A stretch of 64,000 nucleotides of DNA, taken from Phytomonospora sp040655735. GTDB lineage: Bacteria; Actinomycetota; Actinomycetes; Mycobacteriales; Micromonosporaceae. Positions 41,845-50,933 of the stretch are shown here, in pieces; the stretch's first letter is position 1; each line of letters opens with the position of its first letter. Position numbers and translations under genes: made by a program. The DNA lies in contig NZ_JBFAKK010000018.1 of assembly GCF_040655735.1 (NCBI RefSeq), forward strand, positions 1 through 64,000. The letters are read 5' to 3'. Under the pieces are notes generated by a model. That model ran no database searches. It saw only the letters and a list, made by a program, of their open reading frames with translations, and was not told where the DNA came from.

Positions 41845-42603
41845 GTGCACACCTGGTTCCGGAACACGATCATCGAGCCCGGACTCGTCCCCCTCTTCTG
41901 CTTCTTCGTGGCCATGATCGTCGGCTTCGGCTTCATCCGGCTGTCCGTGCGGCTCATCCGCGCGCAGGTGCGGTGGTGGCCGGGCAACGTGACGCCGGGA
42001 GGCCTGCACATCCACCATGTCGTGTTCGGCGTGGTCTTCATGCTCATCGGCGGCGTCGCGGGGCTGACCGTACCCGAGGAACTGGTCGGCTGGCGCTCGG
42101 TGATGGCCGCGCTCTTCGGCATCGGCGCGGCCCTCGTCCTCGACGAGTTCTCGCTGATCCTCCACCTCAAGGACGTCTACTGGTCGGAGGAGGGCCGCAC
42201 CTCCGTCGACGCGGTGTTCGTCGCCGTCGCCCTCACCGGGCTGCTCCTGCTGGGTTTCCGGCCGATCGGCGTCGCCGACTCCCTGGACCTGCGCGGCGAG
42301 CCCTACGCTCTCCCCTTGAGCATCGCCGTGACGCTGCTCAACCTCGGCTTCGCGGTGATCACGCTTCTGAAGGGCAAGATCTGGTCGGGCCTGCTCGGCC
42401 TGCTCGTGCCGCTGTTCCTCTACGTGGGGGCGGTCCGCCTCGCGCGGCCCGGGTCCCCGTGGGCGCGGTGGCGCTACCGCCCCGGCAAGCGCCGCGGCGA
42501 GCGGAAGATGGCGGCGGCGACCTGGCGGGAGAAGCGGCTGCGCCGTCCGATCATCCGGGGCAAGATCTGGCTCCAGGAGCTGATCGCCGGACGCCACCAG
42601 TGA
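41845..42603 (+). CDS. Integral membrane protein of unknown function
   Basis: 252 residues. Hydrophobic segments are at about 14-33, 55-75, 85-102, 122-140, 155-175 and 180-198; the basic C-terminal 50 residues (RYRPGKRRGERK and onward) are cytoplasmic. A conserved-looking HIHHVVFGV patch lies at the start of the second segment, with histidines placed as if to bind metal or haem. I do not recognise the family. The GTG start at 41845 has only a weak ribosome site. A strong hairpin follows the gene. Confidence 0.65.
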   Translation: MHTWFRNTIIEPGLVPLFCFFVAMIVGFGFIRLSVRLIRAQVRWWPGNVTPGGLHIHHVVFGVVFMLIGGVAGLTVPEELVGWRSVMAALFGIGAALVLDEFSLILHLKDVYWSEEGRTSVDAVFVAVALTGLLLLGFRPIGVADSLDLRGEPYALPLSIAVTLLNLGFAVITLLKGKIWSGLLGLLVPLFLYVGAVRLARPGSPWARWRYRPGKRRGERKMAAATWREKRLRRPIIRGKIWLQELIAGRHQ

Positions 42604-42606
42604 CGA

Positions 42607-42639
42607 GGGTGAGCACCGCCTCCCCGGCGGTGCCCACCC
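42607..42639. terminator. Strong bidirectional hairpin terminator
   Basis: GGGTG-A-GCACCGCC, loop TCCCC, GGCGGTGC-C-CACCC: 13 paired bases with one mismatch, located between two convergent genes. Confidence 0.65.
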
Positions 42640-42657
42640 GTCTGCGTCTGTGCCGTG

Positions 42658-43257
42658 TTACTTGATCTCGTCACCGGGCAGCACGAGTTGCGGCGGCGCC
42701 TTGCGGAAGAACTCGTTCGAGGCCGGCAGCGCGAGCAGGATGATGACGGCGAGGTAGCCGACGATCTGCAGGATGCCGCTGAGCGAGCTGAAGAGGTTGT
42801 AGAAGCTCGGCACGGCGTCGGCGGCGGCCTCGTTGACCTTGTCGTAGTCGACGCCGTTGACGGTGCCGCTGCCCAGGCCGGTCAGGGCGAACATGGCGGC
42901 ACCGCAGAGCAGGAAGATCCCGCTGAGGACCCACGTGGCGATGCGGGTGCCGTTCACGCCGCGGCGGTTGAAGACGCCGAGGACGGCGTAGGCGGCGGCG
43001 AGCAGGAGGCCGATGATGCCGCCGATGGTCGTGAAGCTGCTGCTGCTGTCCATCGAGTCGATCACGTCCTGCGGGGCCTGCTGACGCTTGAGCTCCTCAA
43101 GGGCCGCGTCGGTACTGTCCTTGGCGTACATCATCGAGAAGATGAGGCCGAGGAGCGCCAGCGCGAGGATCGCGAACTGGATGTAGGCGGCCGTGTTGAC
43201 GGTGCCGGGGGTGACCTTGCGCTCCGGCTGAGCCGTTTGCGGGGTGAACTCAGACAT
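42658..43257 (-). CDS. Four-helix membrane protein, hypothetical
   Basis: 199 residues. Transmembrane segments are at about 22-43, 76-95, 105-127 and 160-178; the loop between the first two is acidic and helical (AKDSTDAALEELKRQQAPQD). No motif points to a function and I do not recognise the family. The start at 43257 is preceded by GGAGAGG on the minus strand. It appears to be a single-gene transcript. Confidence 0.65.
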   Translation of the reverse strand: MSEFTPQTAQPERKVTPGTVNTAAYIQFAILALALLGLIFSMMYAKDSTDAALEELKRQQAPQDVIDSMDSSSSFTTIGGIIGLLLAAAYAVLGVFNRRGVNGTRIATWVLSGIFLLCGAAMFALTGLGSGTVNGVDYDKVNEAAADAVPSFYNLFSSLSGILQIVGYLAVIILLALPASNEFFRKAPPQLVLPGDEIK

Positions 43258-43440
43258 GTACCTCTCCGATGATTACTGGGCACGCCGTGGACGCGACGTT
43301 GTCTCGTGACTTCATGTGCCCCTGACGCTATCGGTGTACACGCGAGTGTTCTTCCTTCTCCGGGACGACCCCGCCGCCGAGTCGCGGGGGTCCTCCTCCT
43401 CCCTGAGCAGGATCCACGGGTCCTTCCCCGCGATGAGCGC

Positions 43441-44163
43441 TCACTCCTCCACGGCGGCGATGGCGGCTCGTACCGCCCCGGGCCGGTCGATGTGCACCAG
43501 GTGCCCGCAGCCGGGCAGAACGCGCACCTCGGCCAGCGGAAACATCTTGGAGAGACGGACTTGCGGCACGGCGGGCATCGGCATTGCGCGGGGTGTGGCG
43601 GCGAGGATGACGACGGGCGCCTCCGGCGGCACCGTACGGCGGCGCAGGTCGATGAGGTCGGCGTTGAGCCGGTCGTAGGAGAAGTACTCCGCGACCGCCG
43701 AGGCGACCACACGCGGGTCGCGGTACCGCTGCCGGCCGACGTGGGCGACGCGCGCCGGTATGCGCGTGCGCGAATTGGCCAGCGCGGTGACGCTCCACAG
43801 GACCGGGCCGATCCGCCAGGCGACCGCGGGCCGGTTCAGCACGGCCGCCCATCCGGGGACATCGCCCTCGCCGGCGCGGGTTCGGTCCTCATAGGACGGA
43901 TCGATCAGGACGAGGCCCGAGACGGGACGCAGGCGGGCGTAGGCCTCGGCGTAGCAGGCCGCCATCGAGTGCGCGACCAGGATGGGCGGGGGGCCCTCGC
44001 CGACCGCGCGGGCGATCCGGTCGACTTCCCCGTCGAGCGTGAACGGCCCCGGAAGGCCGAGGCGGTCGAGGATCCGGCCCGGACGCGGTAGGACGCCGGC
44101 CCAGCTGAACGCGCCGTCGCCGAGCCCGGGCAGGACGATAACGCCCGCTCGCACCGCTGCCAC
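43441..44163 (-). CDS. Alpha/beta-hydrolase
   Basis: 240 residues from the GTG at 44163 (GTG at 44154 is an alternative). VIVLPGLGDGAFSWAG holds the oxyanion loop, LVAHSMAACYAEAYA the nucleophile elbow (Ser in a degenerate xHSMA), and CGHLVHIDRP the catalytic His. Substrate unknown; esterases, lipases and haloperoxidase-like proteins share the fold. The start lies about 260 bases inside the apparent end of the upstream DUF998-like gene, an unusually long overlap that suggests one of the two has lost its original boundary. Confidence 0.75.
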   Translation of the reverse strand: MAAVRAGVIVLPGLGDGAFSWAGVLPRPGRILDRLGLPGPFTLDGEVDRIARAVGEGPPPILVAHSMAACYAEAYARLRPVSGLVLIDPSYEDRTRAGEGDVPGWAAVLNRPAVAWRIGPVLWSVTALANSRTRIPARVAHVGRQRYRDPRVVASAVAEYFSYDRLNADLIDLRRRTVPPEAPVVILAATPRAMPMPAVPQVRLSKMFPLAEVRVLPGCGHLVHIDRPGAVRAAIAAVEE

Positions 44164-44753
44164 CAACCGAGCGCGGCGAGCCACGCGGAGAAGGCGAGGA
44201 GCTGAATGCGCTGCACCACACCGATGTCCCACCCGGCGATCACCGCCACGGCCACGACGAGCGAGGTCACCGCGAGCAGCACGGCCAGCCCCCACCGGAC
44301 GAAGCTGCCGCTGTGCAGGGCGAACGCGAAGGCGGCGACCACGAGCGCGAGCGCCGCGATGACGCTGGCGACGGTGTGCACGTCGTCGGGGAAGGGCAGC
44401 GTCCCGGCCTGTTCGGCGGCCTTGCACTCGGCGTCGATGGACGGCGCGCAGGTCAGCGTGAACGGACCGGCGTCGAGCAGGGTGGCGATGCCGAAGACGA
44501 TGACGCCGATCCAGCCGACGAAGCGGGCGCCGTGCGAGCCCTTCACGCGCAGGATCGCCACGGTCCCGGCGAGCGAGCCGGTCAGCACGTCGCCGATCCG
44601 GAAGAACCATTCGTGCGGCTGGTCGTCGGCGGCCAGTTCGCTCACGTAGGAGTGCAGCGGGTCGAGCGCCGGGTTGAGGGCCTCGCCGAAGATCCAGGTC
44701 AGGTAGGACAGGGCCGCGATGATGAGGACGGCGAATCCGGTGTTGCGTCTCAC
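43905..44753 (-). CDS. DUF998-like membrane protein, apparently extended
   Basis: The reading frame gives 282 residues from the GTG at 44753, which overlaps the lysX stop (GTGA). Residues 1-200 have about six hydrophobic segments and the DUF998 style (YVSELAADDQPHEWFFRIGD, a Cys-containing loop CAPSIDAECK). After about residue 197 (ALGWWQRCE) the sequence becomes Ser/Arg/Pro-rich with no hydrophobic pattern, the look of an out-of-frame shadow of the hydrolase gene. The natural end was probably near 44160; the stop may have been lost by a frameshift or substitution, or the sequence may contain an error. Confidence 0.6.
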   Translation of the reverse strand: MRRNTGFAVLIIAALSYLTWIFGEALNPALDPLHSYVSELAADDQPHEWFFRIGDVLTGSLAGTVAILRVKGSHGARFVGWIGVIVFGIATLLDAGPFTLTCAPSIDAECKAAEQAGTLPFPDDVHTVASVIAALALVVAAFAFALHSGSFVRWGLAVLLAVTSLVVAVAVIAGWDIGVVQRIQLLAFSAWLAALGWWQRCERALSSCPGSATARSAGPASYRVRAGSSTASAFRGRSRSTGKSTGSPARSARAPRPSWSRTRWRPATPRPTPACVPSRASS

Positions 44754-47700
44754 GGGCCCTCCCCCGTACCGGCCGGCCGCACCAGCGGGAACGGCAGCGT
44801 CTCGCGGATCCCGCGTCCGGTCAGCAGCATCACGAGCCGGTCGACGCCGATGCCGAGCCCACCGGTCGGGGGCATCGCGTACTCCAGCGCCGAGAGGAAG
44901 TCCTCGTCGAGCTCCATCGCCTCCGGATCGCCGCCCGCGGCGAGGAGGGACTGCTCGGTGAGCCGCCGGCGCTGCTCGACCGGGTCGATCAGCTCCGAGT
45001 AGGCCGTGCCGAGTTCGGTGCCGAAGGCCACCAGGTCCCAGCGTTCGGCGAGTCTCGGATCCCGCCGGTGCTGCCTGGTCAGCGGCGACACCTCGGTCGG
45101 GAAGTCGGTGTAGAAGGTCGGCGTGGTCGTGCGGTGCTCGACCAGTCGTTCGTAGAGTTCCAGGATCATCGCTCCTGCTCCCCAGGTCGGGTTGTAGGGA
45201 ACCTTCGCACCATCGGCGAGCGCGCGCAGGCGTTCGGGCGGAGTGCCCGGGTCGACGTGCTCCCCCAATGCCGCCGAGATCGCGTCGTGGACGGTCACGA
45301 CCGGCCAGTCCCCGGCGAGGTCGTGTTCGACGCCGTCGCGGACGATGACGGTGGTTCCCAGCGCGGCGCGCGCGGCGTCGCGGATGAGGGTGACGGTGAG
45401 TTCGCGCATGCCGTGGTAGTCGGTGTAAGCCTGGTAGGCCTCCAGCATGGTGAACTCGGGGTTGTGCTTGAAGGAGACGCCTTCGTTGCGGAAGGTGCGG
45501 CCGAGTTCGAAGACCTTCTCGACTCCGCCGACGCACAGCCGTTTGAGGTACAGCTCGGGGGCGATGCGCAGGTACAGGCGCATGTCGTAGGCGTTGATGT
45601 GGGTGGTGAAGGGCCTGGCGTTGGCGCCGCCGTGGACCCGCTGGAGGATCGGCGTCTCGACTTCGAGGAAGGCGCGTTCGTTGAGGGTCGAGCGCAGCGC
45701 GTGGACGGCCGCCCCGCGGGCGCGCAGGATCTCGCGGGAGTCGCGGTCGACGATGAGGTCGAGGTGGCGCTGCCGGACGCGGGCCTCGGGGTCGGACAGT
45801 CCCTTGTGCTTGTCAGGCAGGGGGCGAAGGCATTTGGCGGTCAAGGCCCACGACTCGGCGTGCACCGACAGTTCTCCGCGCCGGGTGGTGACGACCTCTC
45901 CGGCGACACCGACGTGGTCGCCGATGTCGACGGAGGCGCCGAAGCCGGTGTCGCCGGTGACCATGAGCTGGATGTCGCCGGTCCAGTCGCGGACGGTGGC
46001 GAAGATGAGCATGCCGTGGTGGCGCAGGAGCATGACCCGGCCGGCGATGCGGACCAGGTCGCCGGTGCGGGTGTCGGGCGCGAGTCCGGCGTGCCGCGCG
46101 GCGATGGCCGCGCACGAGTCGGAGCGGTCGTAGCCCACCGGGTAGGGCTCGACGCCGGCCGCGCGCAGCCTGCCGAGCTTCTCGATCCGCACGCGGGTCT
46201 GCTCGGGGAGGTCCGCGCGGTCCGCGGCGGGCACCGCCGCCGGCGTCTTCGCCGCGATCGCCTCGGCCAGTCCGGGCAGGGGGAAGGGCGCGGCCGCGCG
46301 GCCGATCGAGACGCGCCGCCGCGGCGGCGTCACGAACCCCTCGGCGATCGCCGCGGCGACACCGACCTTCGGGAGGGTGCGGCGCTCGCCGTAGCAGAGG
46401 TAGCGGGGCATCCACTGCGGGCGGTATTTGAGGTTGGATCGGTACAGCGACTCCAGCTGCCACCAGCGGGAGAAGAACATCAGCAACCCGCGCCAGGCCC
46501 GCAGGATCGGGCCGGCGCCGATCCGGGCGCCGTCTTCGAAGACCGCGCGGAACATCGCGAAGTTCAGCGAGATCCGGTCGACGCCGTGCTCGGCGGCACC
46601 GCGGGCGAGCGAGGTGACCATGAACTCCATGAGGCCGTTGTCGGCGTCGCGGTCGCGGCGCATCAGGTCGAGCGAGAGGCCGCGGTCGCCCCAGGGGACG
46701 AAGGACAGCATGGCCCGCACGGTCCCGTCGCCATCGATCGCCTCGACCAGCAGGCAGTCGCCGTCGTCGGGGTCGCCGAGCCGGGACAGGGCCATCGAGA
46801 AGCCCCGCTCGGTCGAGGTGTCGCGCCAGTCGTCGGCGCGCCGGATCGTCTCGCGGGTCTCCTCGGCCGACAGGTCGCGGTGGCGCCGGATCCGCGCGGT
46901 GTAGCCGAGGCGTTCGACCCGGGCGACGGCCTGCCGCACGGGCCGCATCTCGGCGCCGTCGAGGGTGTAGTCGCCCGGCAGCAGGATCGCCTCGTCGCCG
47001 ATCTCGCGGACCCGCAGTCCCGCGTCGGCGTAGGCCTTCGCGGCGAGCTCGCTGGCGCCGAGCACGGCCGGTGTCCAGCCGTAGGCGCGGGCGTGCCGCA
47101 GCCAGGCGGCGATGACGGCGGGGAAGTCGGCGGGCTCACCGACGGGATCCCCCGCGGCGAGGCAGACGCCGGCGACGGTGCGGTAGCCGATGGCGGCGTC
47201 CCGTCGCGGCGAGAGGATCACCGACTTGTCGCGCCGGGTGGCGAAGTAGGCGAGGGAGTCGGGGGTGGTGTCGCTCGCGATCAGCGCCCGCAGCCGCACC
47301 TCCTCGTCGGGGAGGTGCTCGGCGGCCCGGCGCTGCGAACCGAACAGGGTCAGCAGGGACGCCAGCAGCGCCAGCGCGCCGAACAGCCCGATGACCAGGT
47401 TCACCCAGCCGGGCGCGTGGGTCGTGCGGTCCCAGTCGAACTTGAACACCCCGCCGAGGAGGCGCTCGACGGTGTAGGGCAGCCGCTCGGCCGGGGCGAC
47501 CCTGCCGGGGAAGACGCCGACCAGCGCCCAGCCCAGGGCGGTGAACACGGCGAACAGGACCGCGTAGACCCCGGCGGCCTTCCACAGGCTCGCGCGCTGC
47601 ACGCGCGCGTAGAACTCCCGGCGCGCGACCAGGAGCAGCACGATCGCCAGCAGCGACACCACGATGCCGGCGGCGAGGACCGGGATCAGGAAGCCGGGCC

Positions 47701-48064
47701 GCTCGACGGCCGAGCCGGCCTCCTCGGCGTAGACCTCCTCGGGCCGGGTCACGGCGAACCAGCCGATGAGCGAACCGAGGGCGAGCTGCACGAAGAAGTA
47801 GACGACCAGCAGCCACCACGCCAGACGCTTGCGGCGGGCGACGGCCGTGGCGACGATGGCGACGAAGGCCGCGTAGGCGAGGTTGGCCGGGACGGGCACG
47901 AAGACCCACTCGATGGCCTCGCGGATCGATCCGGTCCGGTGGCGCAGGGCGCTTCCGAACGCGGCCAGCGTCGACAGGAACGCGACCACCGCCAGGAGCG
48001 CGGCGAACAGTTTCGGCACCCGCGTGAGCGGCCCTTTGGTCTCGGTCGGCTCCGCCTGTCTCAT
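44750..48064 (-). CDS. lysX: Bifunctional lysylphosphatidylglycerol synthase / lysyl-tRNA synthetase
   Basis: 1104 residues. The N-terminal 240 have about six transmembrane helices, then an MprF-type DUF2156 lysyltransferase (about 250-560), and from about 620 a class II lysyl-tRNA synthetase with OB-fold, motif 2 FELGRTFRNEGVSFKHNPEF and motif 3 GGLGIGVDRLVMLLTG. The synthetase part charges tRNA with lysine and the transferase part moves it onto phosphatidylglycerol, lowering surface negative charge and giving resistance to cationic peptides. Domain order matches mycobacterial LysX. It is followed in operon by the DUF998-like gene and a hydrolase. Confidence 0.93.
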   Translation of the reverse strand: MRQAEPTETKGPLTRVPKLFAALLAVVAFLSTLAAFGSALRHRTGSIREAIEWVFVPVPANLAYAAFVAIVATAVARRKRLAWWLLVVYFFVQLALGSLIGWFAVTRPEEVYAEEAGSAVERPGFLIPVLAAGIVVSLLAIVLLLVARREFYARVQRASLWKAAGVYAVLFAVFTALGWALVGVFPGRVAPAERLPYTVERLLGGVFKFDWDRTTHAPGWVNLVIGLFGALALLASLLTLFGSQRRAAEHLPDEEVRLRALIASDTTPDSLAYFATRRDKSVILSPRRDAAIGYRTVAGVCLAAGDPVGEPADFPAVIAAWLRHARAYGWTPAVLGASELAAKAYADAGLRVREIGDEAILLPGDYTLDGAEMRPVRQAVARVERLGYTARIRRHRDLSAEETRETIRRADDWRDTSTERGFSMALSRLGDPDDGDCLLVEAIDGDGTVRAMLSFVPWGDRGLSLDLMRRDRDADNGLMEFMVTSLARGAAEHGVDRISLNFAMFRAVFEDGARIGAGPILRAWRGLLMFFSRWWQLESLYRSNLKYRPQWMPRYLCYGERRTLPKVGVAAAIAEGFVTPPRRRVSIGRAAAPFPLPGLAEAIAAKTPAAVPAADRADLPEQTRVRIEKLGRLRAAGVEPYPVGYDRSDSCAAIAARHAGLAPDTRTGDLVRIAGRVMLLRHHGMLIFATVRDWTGDIQLMVTGDTGFGASVDIGDHVGVAGEVVTTRRGELSVHAESWALTAKCLRPLPDKHKGLSDPEARVRQRHLDLIVDRDSREILRARGAAVHALRSTLNERAFLEVETPILQRVHGGANARPFTTHINAYDMRLYLRIAPELYLKRLCVGGVEKVFELGRTFRNEGVSFKHNPEFTMLEAYQAYTDYHGMRELTVTLIRDAARAALGTTVIVRDGVEHDLAGDWPVVTVHDAISAALGEHVDPGTPPERLRALADGAKVPYNPTWGAGAMILELYERLVEHRTTTPTFYTDFPTEVSPLTRQHRRDPRLAERWDLVAFGTELGTAYSELIDPVEQRRRLTEQSLLAAGGDPEAMELDEDFLSALEYAMPPTGGLGIGVDRLVMLLTGRGIRETLPFPLVRPAGTGEGP

Positions 48065-48258
48065 TTCGCCATTGTGCTAGGCGGGCGCACCGATGTCCCG
48101 TGGATGTGGCTCAGGGTGGCGGGGATCGCCTCACGGCGAACAGTACGAAGTGGACGGACGGACCCTCGCCGGTTCCGGCCGCCGGCACGGCGAAGGCCCG
48201 GACAACGATGGTCTCCCACCGCCGTGCGGGCCCTCGGACGTCGCTTCTCGCGGACCCC

Positions 48259-49392
48259 TTAAGGAGCGGGGACCGGCACCGGCGGGACCTCACCGGTGTA
48301 ACGGGCGCGAGGACGGATGATCTTGCTGTCCCTCGCCTGCTCCAGCACGTTCGCGGCCCAGCCGATCACACGCGAGGCGGCGAAGGTCGGCGTGAACATG
48401 TCGCGCGGGACACCGCAGTCCTCCATGACGACACCGGCGTAGAACTCCACGTTGGTGTAGAGGTTGCGGCCCGGCTTGAGCTCGGCGAGGATCTCCACGA
48501 CGCGCTTTTCGACCTGCTTGGCGAACTCCACGCGCGGACCGCCCAGACTGGTGGCGACGTCGCGCAGCATCAGCGAACGCGGGTCGTCGGTCTTGTAGAC
48601 GGCGTGACCGAAGCCCATCATGCGCTCGCCGTTGGTGATGGTCGTGCGCACCCACTCGTCGATGTTCTCCGGCGAGCCGATCGCGTCGAGGGCGTCGAGG
48701 GCGCGGCTGGGGGCGCCGCCGTGCAGCGGGCCGGACAGCGCGCCGATGGCGCCGACGAGGGTCGCGCCGATGTCGGCGCCGGTGGAGGCGATGACGCGGG
48801 CGGTGAAGGTCGAGGCGTTGAACCCGTGGTCGATGGTCGACATCAGGTAGGCCTCGATGGCCTTGGCGTGCTCGGGCCGGGGCTCCTCACCGGTGAGCAT
48901 GTACAGGTAGTTCGCCGCGTAGGGCAGGTCATCGCGGGGCGCGATGGGCTGCATGCCGTGACGCAGGCGGTGCAGAGCGGTGAGGATCGTGGGGACGAGC
49001 GCCGACGCGAACAGCGTGTCGGCCAGGCGCGTCTCCTCGTCGATGTCGAGCAGGGGCTTCATGCCGCGGTGGGCGGCGGCGAAGGACAGCGCGGTGCGCA
49101 GGCCCTCCATCGGCACCGAACCCGACAACGCCGGCAGCAGGTCGGCGACGGCCTTCGGAAGGTGGCGCAGCGGCGTCACCTCGGCGATGAAGGCGGCACG
49201 CTGCTCAGCCGTGGGCAGTTCGCCCTTGAGCATGAGGTGCCATACGTCCTCGAAGTCGCGCTTCTCGATCAGCTCGATCGCCGAATACTGCCGGTAGTGG
49301 TAGAAACCCTCTTCACCGCGGACGTCGCCGACCTCGGTATCGGTGACGATCACGCCGGCCAGTCCGCGCGGCACCTCGATGAAAGTGGTCAT
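48259..49392 (-). CDS. Citrate synthase
   Basis: 377 residues. It condenses acetyl-CoA (or propionyl-CoA in 2-methylcitrate synthases) with oxaloacetate. Catalytic His residues are in DHGFNASTFTARVIASTG with GPLHGGA, and in MGFGHAVYKTDDPRS; the Asp is in VEFYAGVVMEDCGVPRDMFT. The short form and the start MTTFIEVPRGLAGV suggest CitA/PrpC-like members, so methylcitrate activity is possible. The ATG at 49392 has GGGAGG upstream; a longer frame exists but has no support. Divergent from the CapA-like gene. Confidence 0.9.
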   Translation of the reverse strand: MTTFIEVPRGLAGVIVTDTEVGDVRGEEGFYHYRQYSAIELIEKRDFEDVWHLMLKGELPTAEQRAAFIAEVTPLRHLPKAVADLLPALSGSVPMEGLRTALSFAAAHRGMKPLLDIDEETRLADTLFASALVPTILTALHRLRHGMQPIAPRDDLPYAANYLYMLTGEEPRPEHAKAIEAYLMSTIDHGFNASTFTARVIASTGADIGATLVGAIGALSGPLHGGAPSRALDALDAIGSPENIDEWVRTTITNGERMMGFGHAVYKTDDPRSLMLRDVATSLGGPRVEFAKQVEKRVVEILAELKPGRNLYTNVEFYAGVVMEDCGVPRDMFTPTFAASRVIGWAANVLEQARDSKIIRPRARYTGEVPPVPVPAP

Positions 49393-49722
49393 GTCGACCT
49401 CCCTGTCATTCATGACGACACTGTGTGCCGGGGGTCGCCCGGCGGACACACACTCCTTCGGTAACAACCCCATTGTCAACCTTGTGAAGCGGTGGACCGC
49501 TGTCAGGGACCGTAATGTGGGCCACGCTGGGCCTCGGCACGGGATGGTTGCGCTCCCACCTGTCAAGCCGTTTGCCCATGTCGCCGCCTTGATCGATGGG
49601 CGACAAGGTGGCACCGAGTGCCTGCCTTTTCCAGAACGTCACCTGCGTCACATTTACGCAACCTTGAGCCCGCGCCGGAGCGGCCGCGCCCTCCCGGGGG
49701 CGCGCTGTGCCATGCTGCCCGC
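49393..49722. other. Divergent intergenic region, citrate synthase and CapA-like gene
   Basis: 330 bases. On the minus strand TTGACA (complement at 49474-49479) is a good -35 for the citrate synthase, but no clean -10 is seen. Nothing else in it can be supported as a gene or RNA. Confidence 0.35.
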
Positions 49723-50805
49723 GTGCCACTCGACAAGTCCACGCGCAGAGTCCTCGCCACGACGGCGGCCGCCGCGCTGATCCTCGGCACGGCCGCGTGC
49801 GGTTCGTCCTCCGGCGGCTCCACTCCCCCGCCGGTGACGCCCGGGTCGTCCTCGGCGGCCCCGGAGGACTCCGGCGCGCCAGGCGCGGCGACGATCGCGA
49901 TCGCCGGCGACGCGCACTTCATGGGACGCACCGCCGACCTCCTCGCCGACCCGGCGACGGTCTTCGGGCCGGTCGCGGAGGTCTTCACCCGCGCCGACTT
50001 CGCGATGCTCAACTTCGAGACCTCGGTCACCGACAGCGACGACGGGCAGCCCAAGCAGTACAAGTTCAAGACGACACCCGCCGCCTACGAGGCGGTGAAG
50101 GCCGCCGGCGTCGACCTGGTGAGCCTGGCCAACAACCACACGCTCGACTACGGCCGCGACGGACTGGTCGACACCCTCGACGCCGCCGAGGCGTCCGGGA
50201 TGCCCGTCTTCGGCGCAGGAGCGGACATCGACGCGGCCCTGGAGCCCTACGTCGTCGACCTCAAAGGGACCAGCGTCGCCTTCGTCGGCGCCTCCCAGGT
50301 GTGGGAGCTGTGGGACACCTGGATGGCCACCGACGACGAGCCCGGCATCGCCCACGTGGCACACGAGGACCAGCTCATCGCCGCCGTCGAGGACGCCGCC
50401 GAGCGGGCCGACGTGGTGATCCTGATGATGCACTGGGGCACCGAGGGCGACAAGTGCCCCAACGACGAGCAGAAGGACTGGGCGAAGCGCCTCTCCGAGG
50501 CCGGCGCCGACGCGATCGTCGGCACCCACGCCCACCTTCTCCAGGGCGAGGGCTGGATGGGCGACTCCTATGTGGCCTACGGTCTGGGCAACTTCCTCTG
50601 GTACCGCGATGACGCCTACAGCAACGACACCGGCGTGCTGGAGCTGTCCGTCGCCGACGGCGAGCTCACCGGCACCGCCTTCGTGCCCGCCTTCATCGAC
50701 GGCGACGGCCGGCCGGTGCCCTCGGAGGGCACCGAGGCGGACCGGATCACCGGGAAGCTGGCCGGCCTGCGCGGCTGCACCGGCCTGAAGGACGAGCGCG
50801 GGTAG
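49723..50805 (+). CDS. CapA/PgsA-like metallophosphatase lipoprotein
   Basis: 360 residues. The signal sequence RRVLATTAAAALILGTAACG ends in a lipobox with Cys, so it is a lipid-anchored exported protein, followed by a Ser/Pro linker. The catalytic domain, of PGA_cap type, has IAGDAHFMGR, LNFETSVTD, SLANNHTLDYG, LMMHWGTEG and VGTHAHLLQGEGW, metal-binding residues like those of calcineurin-type phosphatases. CapA homologs act in capsule (poly-gamma-glutamate) export, but many actinobacterial members have other roles. GTG at 49723 is chosen since the signal starts just after. Confidence 0.85.
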   Translation: MPLDKSTRRVLATTAAAALILGTAACGSSSGGSTPPPVTPGSSSAAPEDSGAPGAATIAIAGDAHFMGRTADLLADPATVFGPVAEVFTRADFAMLNFETSVTDSDDGQPKQYKFKTTPAAYEAVKAAGVDLVSLANNHTLDYGRDGLVDTLDAAEASGMPVFGAGADIDAALEPYVVDLKGTSVAFVGASQVWELWDTWMATDDEPGIAHVAHEDQLIAAVEDAAERADVVILMMHWGTEGDKCPNDEQKDWAKRLSEAGADAIVGTHAHLLQGEGWMGDSYVAYGLGNFLWYRDDAYSNDTGVLELSVADGELTGTAFVPAFIDGDGRPVPSEGTEADRITGKLAGLRGCTGLKDERG

Positions 50806-50933
50806 CGGGCGATCCCCTCCGGCGCCTGCCCGGCCGTATGCGCTTGCGAGCCTGGTCACGCGGCGAGGCCTGGGCGGGGTCCGTCCCCATTTAAAGGGAG
50901 ATCACATCTTCCGACCGATGGAGTGGCCCGACC

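Noticed and set aside
48185..48227. Inverted repeat GCACGGCG/CGCCGTGC downstream of citrate synthase
   Set aside because: The loop is 27 bases and there is no T-run, so I do not call it a terminator.
45068..48262. Plus-strand open frame of 1064 codons
   Set aside because: Antisense to lysX, with low-complexity Gly/Val/Arg/Asp sequence and no recognisable motif.
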